Shown here: positions 26,771 through 34,800 of the stretch, piece by piece
Layout: each line of letters opens with the position of its first letter
Position numbering within the stretch: the first letter of the stretch is position 1
The notes under the pieces: model-generated
Database searches by the model: none
What the model saw: the letters and a program-made list of their open reading frames with translations, nothing else
What the model was told of the DNA's origin: nothing
Made by a program: the position numbers and the translations under genes
NCBI GenBank assembly: GCA_020974905.1
Contig: CP087563.1
Span: 1,116,001 to 1,180,000, forward strand
Source of the DNA: Planctomycetes bacterium syqfu
GTDB lineage: Bacteria > Planctomycetota > Phycisphaerae > Phycisphaerales > Phycisphaeraceae
Direction of reading: 5' to 3'
DNA length: 64,000 bases

Positions 26771-29700
26771 TCAATGCAGCCAAATCTTGCCAAACTGCTT
26801 GGCATCTTTGGTCTGGGCAATGCCACGAAATAGTCGCAGACCGTGACGCCCGGCTTTGCGTTGCGGGTCCACATCATTGACCGCGACAGCAAAGCCCAAC
26901 ACATCATTCTGCTGCATCGGCTCATCCAATCCAAGCTGATCCCATGGCATGAGAATATCGTAATGCGTCACATCTCCGGCGCGCGTCACCGTTGCTTTAA
27001 ATCCCGGGCATAACGCGTTGGCTGGGATACTCGGATCATAAGAGCGATTGCAGAACACCGGCGTCTGGCCATCCTCTTCAGCAGTTCCGCCAATAGTGAA
27101 CTCAAACACGCGATGTCCTGCAAGGCCGCTACCGACGACGCCTGCCTGCCAGGGTTTGAGGACATCCAAATCCAACGCCAGTTGAACCGAGTCCTGTGCC
27201 CACATGTGGCCGGGCGTGCCCTTGGCATGGGTTTGATGATGTTCATCATCCGTCACCTTCACCTGCATGCGAAGTCCGTTGGCATCATGGCTGACATTGA
27301 TTGTTGCGCGACAGTCATTAACTGGTGCATCATTGCCGGCTTTCCCAAACGGCGCCCATGCGGTGAAGTCCGACCAGGTTCCCGTTTGTGAAGTCGGACC
27401 TGCTGCCAAGGCAGTGAGATGCATGACCTGAGATTGCAGTTGACCATCAGGGCGTTTGAACATCACCGTAACCTGCTGCTGCTTTGCCTGAACCATGTCG
27501 GGCAAGTTGAAAATCACCTGACGCATACTGTTGGCAGGAATCGTTAAAGTCACTGTTTTTTCAGGGGTTTTCTCAAGCCACAAAGAAGCCTCCTGCGTCA
27601 CATCACCGAGATTGGATTGGAGTGTTGCAACCAACTGCGGGGTTGGTGATGATGCAGGCCAACGCATGGCAAGGTCCGCCAAGTGCAACGGTGAAACCAA
27701 ATCCACCGGCTGAACCTGCCAATTGCCATCGACCTTAGCAAAGCCGATGTACTGCCCTGCTGACAGACGCGAGGCATTGTCTTTGAAATTCGGGATCGGC
27801 CAGGACAACTCACAGGCAACCTGATCCATCGCCGTCACCGTCAATATCGAGCGTCGTGTCAACGCTGCGACATCTGCATCCATAGCTTCGACATACACCG
27901 GGGACGGGCCGATGTTCAGCGTGTTATCCGTCAATTCAATGGGAGCGCCGAACATGTCCGCTGCTTTGGTCAACGTGAACGGCAGGGTCACCTTGTTGGC
28001 TCCAACCGTGTCCCACAAACCGATCTGCAATTTGCCATCCCTTCGCCCCAAGACCATGTGCACCGTCGGGGTCAACTGGTAATGTCCAATGGGAGTTGAA
28101 CCTGCAAACCACTTGGATACCCCTGCAAAAGCAGCATATCCGGGTTGCGGGCGATCCAACTCATCGACCAGTGAGAATGCCTGTTCGCCGAGGTTTCGCG
28201 TTTTGTATTGCAGACAGAAAAACATCATCCCATCCACACCTTCACTCCAAGCCAATGCCATGGATCGTGCGGTGTACTGCGGCTGTGTCCAGCGATCGAC
28301 CGAGGGTTGCCAGGTACCGTCCATCGCGGTCCAGCCAAACTCGGTGAAGTAGACGGGCTTGTGCGATTGGCCGTAGCGTTTGAGTAGATCGTTGAGTTCG
28401 ACGATGCGCTGCAGGTATGATTCTTCGGGCGCGGTCCCGTCGACATAGGTATGCATGGAGATGCCATCGAGATGTTCAAACAGTCCGGCCTCTGCCAGCT
28501 TCTGCACATCCCCGATTCGGACGGAGTACAGGCAAGGGCCGGTCAGCTTGAACCGATCATCGACGGACTTAAGACCTTCACGCACGGCTTTGGCGTAGGT
28601 GACGAGTTGCTCTGCTGAACCATGCCAATGCGCTAAAGGTTCGTTGTACATTTCCATGAGCCATGGCAGGGAGCGACTCATGGCATAGACCGCGACGGCC
28701 TTGCTGACCATGCTCCAATCTTTAGCAGGATAAAACGGGTTGCCGAAGCTGGGCTTGGAATAGTGCTCGGGCAGGTCCATTGACCAAAGCGGCATGCCAA
28801 AGGAAAAACAGCCCGACACCTGCATGTCATGTCGGATGCTGTAATGCTTGACATCCTGCGAGGGTTGGACTTTGCCTTGTGCTTGTTCAAGTGTGACATC
28901 ACGGAACGATGTGAGTTGCCGATCCCAGCGCCCCCCTGCTAGCGTGATGAGCTTGCGATCACCGTGAATCGCGGACATCCCGAAGACTGACTTCTCACGC
29001 CAGGCTTCGTTGACCGGCTCCCCCAGCACTGCCACCATCGCCTTTCGCTCGAATGTCCGGCCGTCGTTGACAGTCGCCTTGATGGCAACGTCATACCAAC
29101 CTGGTTGCGCGAGTTTGATCTGCCATGTGCCATCGCTGTCCGCGTTGATCGTCTCCCATTGCAACGGACTGTGGGGCGTGCGTTTGACTGCTGCTTCAAA
29201 AGACGTGAACTGCTCCGGGGCAGAACTCTGGTAAGCAAGCACAGCATGATCACGGTTAAACACAAAACCATCACCACGATGCCAATCCGGTTTGATGACA
29301 TCCACTCGTTTGAGATCCGCCTTGGCCTGCGTCGGTTGGACTTTGACGAGTAACACCGTATCCACACGCACTGCGGACTTTTTCGTGCGGATGTGCAGGG
29401 TGACTTTTTCCGTTGCTTCGGTCATCTGCGTTGAACCGATGCGAACCCAGAGAATGTTGGGCTTTTCGTTGGTGACTGGATTTTCGAGTTTGGCGTTATC
29501 CAGTGTGAGTCCCAATTCACAGCTGCCCCCTGCCATGAGCATCACGCGGGCAAAGACATCGTAAACACCGGGTTCAAGAATCTGTTTATCGACATCCCAA
29601 CTCAGTCGATGCCAGGGCAAGTCCTTGTCGGCACCCCGCATTGCAAAGCGTGCTTTGTCATAGCCAGTGAACGAGCCCCACCACTTGTCATCCGGTTGCT

Positions 29701-29935
29701 GCGATATGCGGAAAAGCGTGCGCTCTTTGTGCTCAGGCTTGGCAAACACATCGTCTGCCACTTTCTCGGATTGGTTTTCACCTTCAAGAAACAGGTAGTC
29801 CGACGCCTGTTTGGGAGGCGTGACATCCTTGGGCCATGACGATGTGTGGACATGCACTTTGGATGCTGCCAAAGCAGGTTGCATGAGAAGTCCGAGGATC
29901 AGAACTGCGACGAAATATTTCACGTTGAAACTCAC
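26771..29935 (-). CDS. Giant secreted glycoside hydrolase, clan GH-A-like, with C-terminal CBM9-like domain
   Basis: This 1,054-residue protein has a signal peptide (YFVAVLILGLLMQPALA). The N-terminal roughly 330 residues are beta-rich binding-type modules. A TIM-barrel region (about 340-640) carries putative acid/base Glu432 in MYNEPLAHW and nucleophile Glu532 in YFTEFGWTA, the spacing expected of clan GH-A. A beta-sandwich region follows. The C-terminus (about 860-1054) has LRMQVKVTDDEHH, DSVQLALDLD and HYDILMPWDQLG, as in family 9-type binding domains. The start codon is GTG at 29935; a second GTG four codons in has better spacing to a GTGAG site. It follows the pseudopilin gene on the same strand and is probably controlled by the AraC regulator upstream. 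The substrate is unknown. Confidence 0.85.
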   Translation of the reverse strand: MSFNVKYFVAVLILGLLMQPALAASKVHVHTSSWPKDVTPPKQASDYLFLEGENQSEKVADDVFAKPEHKERTLFRISQQPDDKWWGSFTGYDKARFAMRGADKDLPWHRLSWDVDKQILEPGVYDVFARVMLMAGGSCELGLTLDNAKLENPVTNEKPNILWVRIGSTQMTEATEKVTLHIRTKKSAVRVDTVLLVKVQPTQAKADLKRVDVIKPDWHRGDGFVFNRDHAVLAYQSSAPEQFTSFEAAVKRTPHSPLQWETINADSDGTWQIKLAQPGWYDVAIKATVNDGRTFERKAMVAVLGEPVNEAWREKSVFGMSAIHGDRKLITLAGGRWDRQLTSFRDVTLEQAQGKVQPSQDVKHYSIRHDMQVSGCFSFGMPLWSMDLPEHYSKPSFGNPFYPAKDWSMVSKAVAVYAMSRSLPWLMEMYNEPLAHWHGSAEQLVTYAKAVREGLKSVDDRFKLTGPCLYSVRIGDVQKLAEAGLFEHLDGISMHTYVDGTAPEESYLQRIVELNDLLKRYGQSHKPVYFTEFGWTAMDGTWQPSVDRWTQPQYTARSMALAWSEGVDGMMFFCLQYKTRNLGEQAFSLVDELDRPQPGYAAFAGVSKWFAGSTPIGHYQLTPTVHMVLGRRDGKLQIGLWDTVGANKVTLPFTLTKAADMFGAPIELTDNTLNIGPSPVYVEAMDADVAALTRRSILTVTAMDQVACELSWPIPNFKDNASRLSAGQYIGFAKVDGNWQVQPVDLVSPLHLADLAMRWPASSPTPQLVATLQSNLGDVTQEASLWLEKTPEKTVTLTIPANSMRQVIFNLPDMVQAKQQQVTVMFKRPDGQLQSQVMHLTALAAGPTSQTGTWSDFTAWAPFGKAGNDAPVNDCRATINVSHDANGLRMQVKVTDDEHHQTHAKGTPGHMWAQDSVQLALDLDVLKPWQAGVVGSGLAGHRVFEFTIGGTAEEDGQTPVFCNRSYDPSIPANALCPGFKATVTRAGDVTHYDILMPWDQLGLDEPMQQNDVLGFAVAVNDVDPQRKAGRHGLRLFRGIAQTKDAKQFGKIWLH

Positions 29936-29997
29936 TTTAAAAAATGTGCGTTGATGGTTGGATGTCGTTGATGGCTTGGTGTTTTGTCATTGTCTTT

Positions 29998-30080
29998 GAC
30001 ACAGCGTCACAGAGGCTCAGAGATCGGAGAGAGAAAGTAAAATTATTTTTTCTCTGTGACTCTATGTCTCAGTGGTGAAA
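29998..30080. repeat. CACAGAG-type inverted repeat in the spacer between pseudopilin and glycosidase genes
   Basis: The left arm (GTCACAGAGGCTCAGAGATC) faces a right arm reading TCTCTGTGACTCTATGTCTC, with an A/T-rich tip. A similar motif occurs at 32220-32249. The 353-bp gap 29936-30288 also holds a CTTGGCG-rich tract near 30115 and a CGCGGTGnCACACCGCG hairpin near 30170. No gene is visible in it. Confidence 0.55.
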
Positions 30081-30288
30081 ATTACCTTGCTGTCGTTCTC
30101 TGCCTTAAACTTGGCGTTCTTGGCGTCTTGGCGGTTCAAACAAAATAGCATTTTGAGCTGCGCTCAATCGCGCGGTGACACACCGCGGCTCGCCTGAGAT
30201 GAATATCAAAAAATCTTCTCTCTGTTAACTCGTTACCTCTGTGGTGAAAGCCATGTGCAAGCTGGACTCGGGGGATAGCTTCCGGGGG

Positions 30289-31128
30289 TCATTTCCACGA
30301 ATCCCACATCGTGCCGGTCATGTTGCTGTTGGCACCGCCCCATGCCAGGTTCTGTGCATCCAGTGAAAAAGTCGAGCCTTCGAGCGTGGCTTCGAACGGC
30401 AGCGTCGAAACATGGCTGTCAACAAACAGGTAATTCATGCGTCCCATGCCATGGTTCCAGAAGCCGGGTGTCTGGTTGCGCAGACGGGTGCTCACATCGA
30501 CGTGGGCAATGGAGTCGATCGAACGGTAGCCCATGAGATTGGTGCTGTGTGGATACTCGGTCATGGCAATGGTCTTGGAGCCCTTGGTGATATTGCGAAG
30601 GTTCTGCGACCAGCCGGCATTGGCGTTGTAGTACGGGCCGACAATGCCACGGATGGCGGTGTTGCCACTGGTGCGGTTGCCGATCGGCATGCCATAGGTT
30701 CGGCGGACACCACCGGGGAGCGTGGCATCGGTGGCCATGAGGTCCGACGGACACTTGTACAGGCGGTTGGCGTTGGGCGTTGCCGTGGTGACGTAGAGTG
30801 CTGCCCGAACAGAATCAGCGAGATTACGCCCATCGTAAATACTCAGGCGGTCATCCCAGGAACGTTTGTGACCGTACGACCCATCGTCGTTGTTGGGAAA
30901 GTAATGCCTGTTGGCATCCTGATACATGGCGATAGCGATGCCGACCTGATGCAGATTGGCAGAGCACTGAATCGAACGAGCCGACTCACGTGCCTTGGCC
31001 AACGCCGGCAGGAGAATGGCAATGAGAATGCTGATGATGGAAATCACCACGAGTAACTCAATGAGCGTAAAGCCACACTTGGCAGCGTTACCGTTGGGCT
31101 GAGTTGGGCGGTTGGTCATGTTTTTCAT
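30289..31128 (-). CDS. Pseudopilin-like protein
   Basis: ATG 31128 is preceded by AAGGTGAG; the GTG two codons earlier is unlikely. The leader ends AAKCG before [29 protein letters not shown], a standard class III-like prepilin signal. The 279-residue protein has cysteines in [10 protein letters not shown] and [10 protein letters not shown]. The C-terminal [16 protein letters not shown] is a drifted form of the H-X9-DG motif. It precedes the giant glycosidase gene and follows an AraC gene on the same strand. Confidence 0.9.
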   Translation of the reverse strand: MKNMTNRPTQPNGNAAKCGFTLIELLVVISIISILIAILLPALAKARESARSIQCSANLHQVGIAIAMYQDANRHYFPNNDDGSYGHKRSWDDRLSIYDGRNLADSVRAALYVTTATPNANRLYKCPSDLMATDATLPGGVRRTYGMPIGNRTSGNTAIRGIVGPYYNANAGWSQNLRNITKGSKTIAMTEYPHSTNLMGYRSIDSIAHVDVSTRLRNQTPGFWNHGMGRMNYLFVDSHVSTLPFEATLEGSTFSLDAQNLAWGGANSNMTGTMWDSWK

Positions 31129-31157
31129 GGGCACTCACCTTCATTGGAAGATATAAC

Positions 31158-31227
31158 TTGATCGGGCACAAATGCAGTCATGTGCTTTCTTACACGTAAG
31201 TTTTAGCCCGTTAACGCGCCCGATCAA
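31158..31227. promoter_or_regulatory. 10-bp inverted repeat upstream of the pseudopilin gene
   Basis: TTGATCGGGC (31158-31167) and its exact complement GCCCGATCAA (31218-31227) are separated by 50 bp in the promoter region of the gene at 31128. They may be regulator sites, for example for the neighbouring AraC protein. The function is inferred only from position and symmetry. Confidence 0.35.
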
Positions 31228-31298
31228 ACGTAGAATTATGCGCCTATTTGGATTATCTTACGCGCGGCTTGACTTGTCTTACAATCTGCGGGGGCCAA

Positions 31299-32189
31299 TC
31301 AGTGGATCAGGCGTCGGTTGGACTGAATGGAACTGCGGTAGGCTGTCGGGGATTGACCGGTCTGCCTGGTGAACACACGGGTGAAATAGGCCGCGTCCTG
31401 ATAGCCGACCTGGGTTGCGATCTCGGCGATGTGCATCTGCGTGCCCCCGAGCATGGTCCGGGCGTGACGCAGACGCAGGGACTCTAAAAACCGCATGGGT
31501 GGTAAGCCGATGACACGTCGGAAGAGCGTGTTAAAATAGTTGGGTGATAGCTCCACGTGGGCTGCAAACTCGGCGAGTGTCCAGGGCGCCATGTAATGCT
31601 CTGCCATGAGATTCAGTACATCGCGGATGGCTTTGTAGTGTTCATCTGCTGGCGAGGGGATGGGGCTGCTGCTCTTGGCAACGAGTTCGTCGGGCTTGAC
31701 GATGTCTTGCTCCGGCGCGCGATAAGCGGTGACGATGACCTGCATGATCAGTGATTTGATGGCAAGATGGTGACCGGATTTTGCAACGTTCCATTCTTCG
31801 AGCATCTGCTTCATGAGCTTGCCGATCTGCTTGCCGGTGTCGCCTGCAAGGCAGCGTGGTGGCGGGTGGAGCATGAGCAAATACAGTGACTGCATGGCCA
31901 CGACGGAGAAGTGCGTCCAGATTTTTTGTAGACCATGTTGCTGATCAATCTCGCCGCGTTGGTCCAGCGAGGTTGGGATGATGAAGGCCTGGACGGGGTA
32001 CAGCGTGTAGAGTTCGTTTTCGAGAATCAGATGCCCGCCACCGTCTTCGATGTAGTAAATCTTGTCCGCAATCCCGATGTGCGTGGCAGGCATCCACTCA
32101 TGCGTCAACGTCACGCGCTCGACGATCTGACAATTGACCATGGCCTCAGCAAGCCAGGCTTCAGGATCGAGTTGGGCGGTTTTGGACAT
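31299..32189 (-). CDS. AraC-family transcriptional regulator
   Basis: This 296-residue protein has an N-terminal cupin-type sensing domain (EDGGGHLILENELYTLYPVQAFIIP). The C-terminal AraC DNA-binding domain runs from about residue 190 to 296: WTLAEFAAHVELSPNYFNTLFRR as the first HTH and IATQVGYQDAAYFTRVFTRQTGQSP as the second, ending PTAYRSS. It lies 170 bp upstream of the pseudopilin/glycosidase pair on the same strand, so control of that pair is likely (inference). No clear ribosome site is seen before the ATG. Confidence 0.9.
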   Translation of the reverse strand: MSKTAQLDPEAWLAEAMVNCQIVERVTLTHEWMPATHIGIADKIYYIEDGGGHLILENELYTLYPVQAFIIPTSLDQRGEIDQQHGLQKIWTHFSVVAMQSLYLLMLHPPPRCLAGDTGKQIGKLMKQMLEEWNVAKSGHHLAIKSLIMQVIVTAYRAPEQDIVKPDELVAKSSSPIPSPADEHYKAIRDVLNLMAEHYMAPWTLAEFAAHVELSPNYFNTLFRRVIGLPPMRFLESLRLRHARTMLGGTQMHIAEIATQVGYQDAAYFTRVFTRQTGQSPTAYRSSIQSNRRLIH

Positions 32190-32219
32190 GCGTGTAGTGT
32201 AGCAGCTTGGTTGGCTTTA

Positions 32220-32249
32220 CCACAGAGTCACAGAGGCACAGAGGTCGAG
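32220..32249 (+). repeat. CACAGAG-type repeat unit
   Basis: CACAGAGTCACAGAGGCACA is the same motif class as the element at 29998-30080. It lies just upstream of the AraC gene. Confidence 0.4.
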
Positions 32250-32325
32250 GCTGAGAAAATATCTCTATCGATAACATTCAAAGTATGAAGTTCAATAGAG
32301 AGTGAAAATAAAAACGGCTGCGCCG

Positions 32326-32354
32326 TTTCAGCGTCACGCAGTGACGCAGCTATT
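32326..32354. repeat. Short hairpin repeat, copy 1
   Basis: TTTCAGCGTCACGCAGTGAC and the following CGCAGCTATT form a GCGTCAC/GTGACGC hairpin. A near-identical unit with compensating changes (GCATCAC/GTGATGC) occurs at 49814-49842. Confidence 0.45.
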
Positions 32355-32360
32355 GATTAA

Positions 32361-32657
32361 TCATTTTTCAACGTCACGACAAACTTCGTCATGGCGAATA
32401 TCACAAAACCATGGTATTCGTCCTATCGCCTCTGAGAGTGCGATTTCCAGTGTTTCACAAATAGGCAATGATCTGTTGTTTGCCCTGGGAATCCAGCACA
32501 TTTCGTGCGGATCATCACTGAAATATTCTTCCACAAAAGAATAGAAACCATCATCGCGTTCAATGATCAGGACACGTTTGTTTCTAGAACGATCTTCGTG
32601 TTTCTGTATTAACTTCAACTTGCTTAGTAATCCATGACACGAGTCAAATCCAACCAA
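32361..32657 (-). CDS. Small conserved-looking hypothetical protein
   Basis: The 98-codon frame begins with a TTG one base after the stop codon of the gene at 32659-33258, so start-stop coupling is possible. The core VLIIERDDGFYSFVEEYFSDDPHEMCWIP, then SLPICETLEIALSEAIGRIPWFCDI, has the composition and rhythm of a real globular alpha/beta protein. It resembles small hypotheticals that I have seen in many bacteria. The function is unknown. Confidence 0.6.
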   Translation of the reverse strand: MVGFDSCHGLLSKLKLIQKHEDRSRNKRVLIIERDDGFYSFVEEYFSDDPHEMCWIPRANNRSLPICETLEIALSEAIGRIPWFCDIRHDEVCRDVEK

Positions 32658-32658
32658 T

Positions 32659-33258
32659 TCAGTTCCCCAGGTTCCCCATGTCGATTGATGGCTTCATCAT
32701 GGTGGGGAGGATGTAGTTGGTGCCGTGGTAGCTGAGGATTTGGCCTGTGATGGAGAAGGTGATCTGGTCGCCGCGTTCGAGCATCATTTCTTCCATGTTC
32801 TGCAAGAGCTGACAGGGCACGACGATCATCGGGGGTTCGGGTTGGAGTTTGCTGTCGGACTTGTAGGCAAAAACCATGTGTTGGCCGTCATTGGATCGCA
32901 GCAGGCGTCCCTGACGATTGACGACGAATTCACCTTCACGACGGAGTTTGGGCTTGGGCATGCCGGGGGCAACGCCAAGGACTTTGGGGTCCAAGTCGAT
33001 CTTGGGGGAGGGTGAAAGTGCAGGACGTTTTTCGGTTGCTGTCTTGGCGGGACGTTCGGTGGGTTCGACGACCGGCTGCTGCTGCTTCATGCGTTTGATC
33101 ATTTGATCCACGACGTCAGCAGCTTCGTTATCCGCCTTAACCGGTTCGGAGACGGAGGGCTTTTCGGTGTCACCGTTGGGATCGTCCTGCGCGATGAGAA
33201 GACTGCCTGCGAAAAAGGTCAGCAAGAGTGCGATGGTCAGTAGTGATTTAAGTTGCAT
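32659..33258 (-). CDS. Secreted hypothetical protein
   Basis: This 199-residue protein has a signal peptide (LLTIALLLTFFAGSLLIAQ). A proline- and charge-rich linker (residues 25-95) leads to a C-terminal beta-rich domain with EFVVNRQGRLLRS, MIVVPCQLLQNMEEMM, ITFSITGQILSYHGTNYILP and MKPSIDMGNLGN. The HGTNYILP segment near the end suggests a conserved envelope domain. The gene lies 73 bp downstream of the lipoprotein gene at 33332-33922, and they may share a transcript. I do not recognise a named family. Confidence 0.8.
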   Translation of the reverse strand: MQLKSLLTIALLLTFFAGSLLIAQDDPNGDTEKPSVSEPVKADNEAADVVDQMIKRMKQQQPVVEPTERPAKTATEKRPALSPSPKIDLDPKVLGVAPGMPKPKLRREGEFVVNRQGRLLRSNDGQHMVFAYKSDSKLQPEPPMIVVPCQLLQNMEEMMLERGDQITFSITGQILSYHGTNYILPTMMKPSIDMGNLGN

Positions 33259-33331
33259 CAGGACGCCTCCATGTGTCGTGTTACAGGACGAGTTGATTTT
33301 ACGGGATCAAGGTCAATGGATAAAGGATTGT

Positions 33332-33922
33332 TTACTGGGGGTTGGGCATCGGCGTACCGAGTTCCTGGGGGTAAACGGATTGGCTTTCGCCTTCGTGGAT
33401 GGTGGTCTGAGCGGACGGGGCAGCATTGATGCGCATGGCATCTTCCACGGGGGCTTTCCAGACACGAAGACGGGTGTGACTCCAGCCGCCGGTGATGTAG
33501 TACTTGAGGTCCACGGTGACGAGTTGCTCGGTGCGACCATTGGGTAAGCCGACTGCGGGACGGACGATGTCGATTTCACCTTCATACCCACGGATGCGAA
33601 TGCCTTTGACTTCGTAGACGGGCATGTTCTGGCGGACACCATCGGAGGACCACATGGCCTGATCTCCAAGTTGGGGCAGGAGTTTGGCGTAGGTTGCAGG
33701 GTCTGTGCCCTGGGGCAGGATCACCTGGTAGGGACCTTCCACAGGTCGGTAGCTGATGACCGCCTGGAGTCCGGCAACGACGGCTTCCTGGATGGTTTTA
33801 CTGTTGGGGTTATGCGTTGCGAGTGTATCGCCCTTCTGTCCGGGAATATTGACATAAGGCGTACAGGCCGAAAGTCCGACGGTGATAAGAAGCAATGCGG
33901 CCAAAGCGCGAAGCGTGTTCAT
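33332..33922 (-). CDS. Predicted lipoprotein of unknown function
   Basis: The 196-residue product begins MNTLRALAALLLITVGLSAC, a lipoprotein signal with lipobox LSAC. AGGGGAC lies before the ATG. The mature part is mixed alpha/beta (IQEAVVAGLQAVISYRPVEGPYQ, YAKLLPQLGDQAMW, VKGIRIRGYEGEIDIVRPAVG, WSHTRLRVWKAP). This would fit a periplasmic, membrane-anchored protein. It is probably the first gene of the transcript with the next two minus-strand genes. The family is not recognised. Confidence 0.82.
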   Translation of the reverse strand: MNTLRALAALLLITVGLSACTPYVNIPGQKGDTLATHNPNSKTIQEAVVAGLQAVISYRPVEGPYQVILPQGTDPATYAKLLPQLGDQAMWSSDGVRQNMPVYEVKGIRIRGYEGEIDIVRPAVGLPNGRTEQLVTVDLKYYITGGWSHTRLRVWKAPVEDAMRINAAPSAQTTIHEGESQSVYPQELGTPMPNPQ

Positions 33923-34231
33923 GATGTCCCCTGTGTTGCAAAAAATGTGAGAGCTTTAGGATACACAGGATTCTAACAGGTTTTGGATGGGTGAGAAATG
34001 TGCATGTTGTGAAATGAGAAAGATTACGCGGATTGTACGGCCGAATGGGTGAGAATGCCGCATCGGTACGAAGCGATGTGTATGATGGTGCACGTTGCGA
34101 ATTTGAAATTCGCATTCACTTCTATTTGAGAATGAATTTCATGTAGAAAAAAGTTATCCACGGGGTCGCTCAAAAGATCAAAAGTCTTTATACTCTGCAA
34201 CTACTCCGAATTTGTGAATTGGAACACCGCC
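33923..34231. other. Divergent intergenic region, AT-rich, no gene
   Basis: This 309-bp region holds the promoters of the lipoprotein gene (minus) and the DUF1844 gene (plus). A TATACT hexamer at 34189-34194 is a plausible -10 for the latter. A palindrome GCGAATTTGAAATTCGC lies near 34096-34112. One TTATCCACG (34154-34162) looks like a DnaA box but stands alone. Confidence 0.5.
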
Positions 34232-34693
34232 ATGTCAAACGAAGAAAAACCGTCGCTTCAGGTCGACTCCGACTGGAAAGCCCAGGCCCAAGCCGAGAAA
34301 GAACGGCTGGCCAAAGCTGCCGCGGAGAAGAAGGCCTCTGCCAGTGCATCCGCCGGTGCTGCTGGCGCCAAAGCCGCTGGTGCAGCCGGGGCCGCCGCAG
34401 GTGCAGCTTCCGGGGGTGCTGGGGGTCAGCAGATTCCTGAAGCTTCCTTTGAAGTGCTCATTTCCACCATGGCCACACAGGCCCTCTTTGCCCTGGGCGG
34501 TATCCCCGACCCACGTACCGGGCAGAGGATGGCACACCTGGGGCTGGCGCGCCATCACATCGATTTGCTGAGTGTTCTGCAGGAAAAAACCGAGGGCAAT
34601 CTCTCGGACGAAGAGAAGAATATGCTCAACCAAACACTCTACGAACTGCGTCAACGCTACATTCAATTGTCCACACAGGAACGAAACGGTTAA
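34232..34693 (+). CDS. DUF1844 family protein
   Basis: The start is ATG 34232 (MSNEEKPSLQVDSDWK); upstream in-frame codons are unlikely. The 153-residue protein has a charged N-terminus and an Ala/Gly-rich low-complexity linker (about 30-72). The DUF1844 domain follows: FEVLISTMATQALFALGGIPDPRTGQ, then LARHHIDLLSVLQEKTEGNLSDEEKNML, then LYELRQRYIQL. The family is widespread in Planctomycetes and Acidobacteria and has no known function. Its stop codon lies inside a terminator stem, and the sdh operon starts about 110 bp downstream. Confidence 0.9.
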   Translation: MSNEEKPSLQVDSDWKAQAQAEKERLAKAAAEKKASASASAGAAGAKAAGAAGAAAGAASGGAGGQQIPEASFEVLISTMATQALFALGGIPDPRTGQRMAHLGLARHHIDLLSVLQEKTEGNLSDEEKNMLNQTLYELRQRYIQLSTQERNG

Positions 34694-34710
34694 TCGCTAA
34701 CCGTTTTTTT
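34684..34710 (+). terminator. Intrinsic terminator overlapping the DUF1844 stop codon
   Basis: AAACGGTTA (34684-34692), a 5-base loop and TAACCGTTT (34698-34706) are followed by T residues to 34710. The stop TAA (34691-34693) is part of the stem and loop. Confidence 0.88.
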
Positions 34711-34722
34711 CTTGTACCGCAG

Positions 34723-34750
34723 TTGAAAGATTAAAAGACTCCATTATCCT
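34723..34750 (+). promoter_or_regulatory. Possible sigma70-type promoter of the sdh operon
   Basis: TTGAAA (34723-34728), 16 bp and TATCCT (34745-34750) lie between the terminator and the sdhC start. This is only a consensus-level match. Confidence 0.35.
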
Positions 34751-34800
34751 GTTCTTTCTGTACCCTCCTTTTGACAGGACCTTCGCAAAGGAATTGCACC

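Noticed and set aside
30412-31056. Plus-strand frame of 214 codons opposite a pseudopilin gene
   Set aside because: Antisense to a gene with an unmistakable prepilin signature.
34154-34162. TTATCCACG, a DnaA-box-like 9-mer
   Set aside because: A single box without clustering, AT-rich unwinding element or replication genes is no evidence for an origin.
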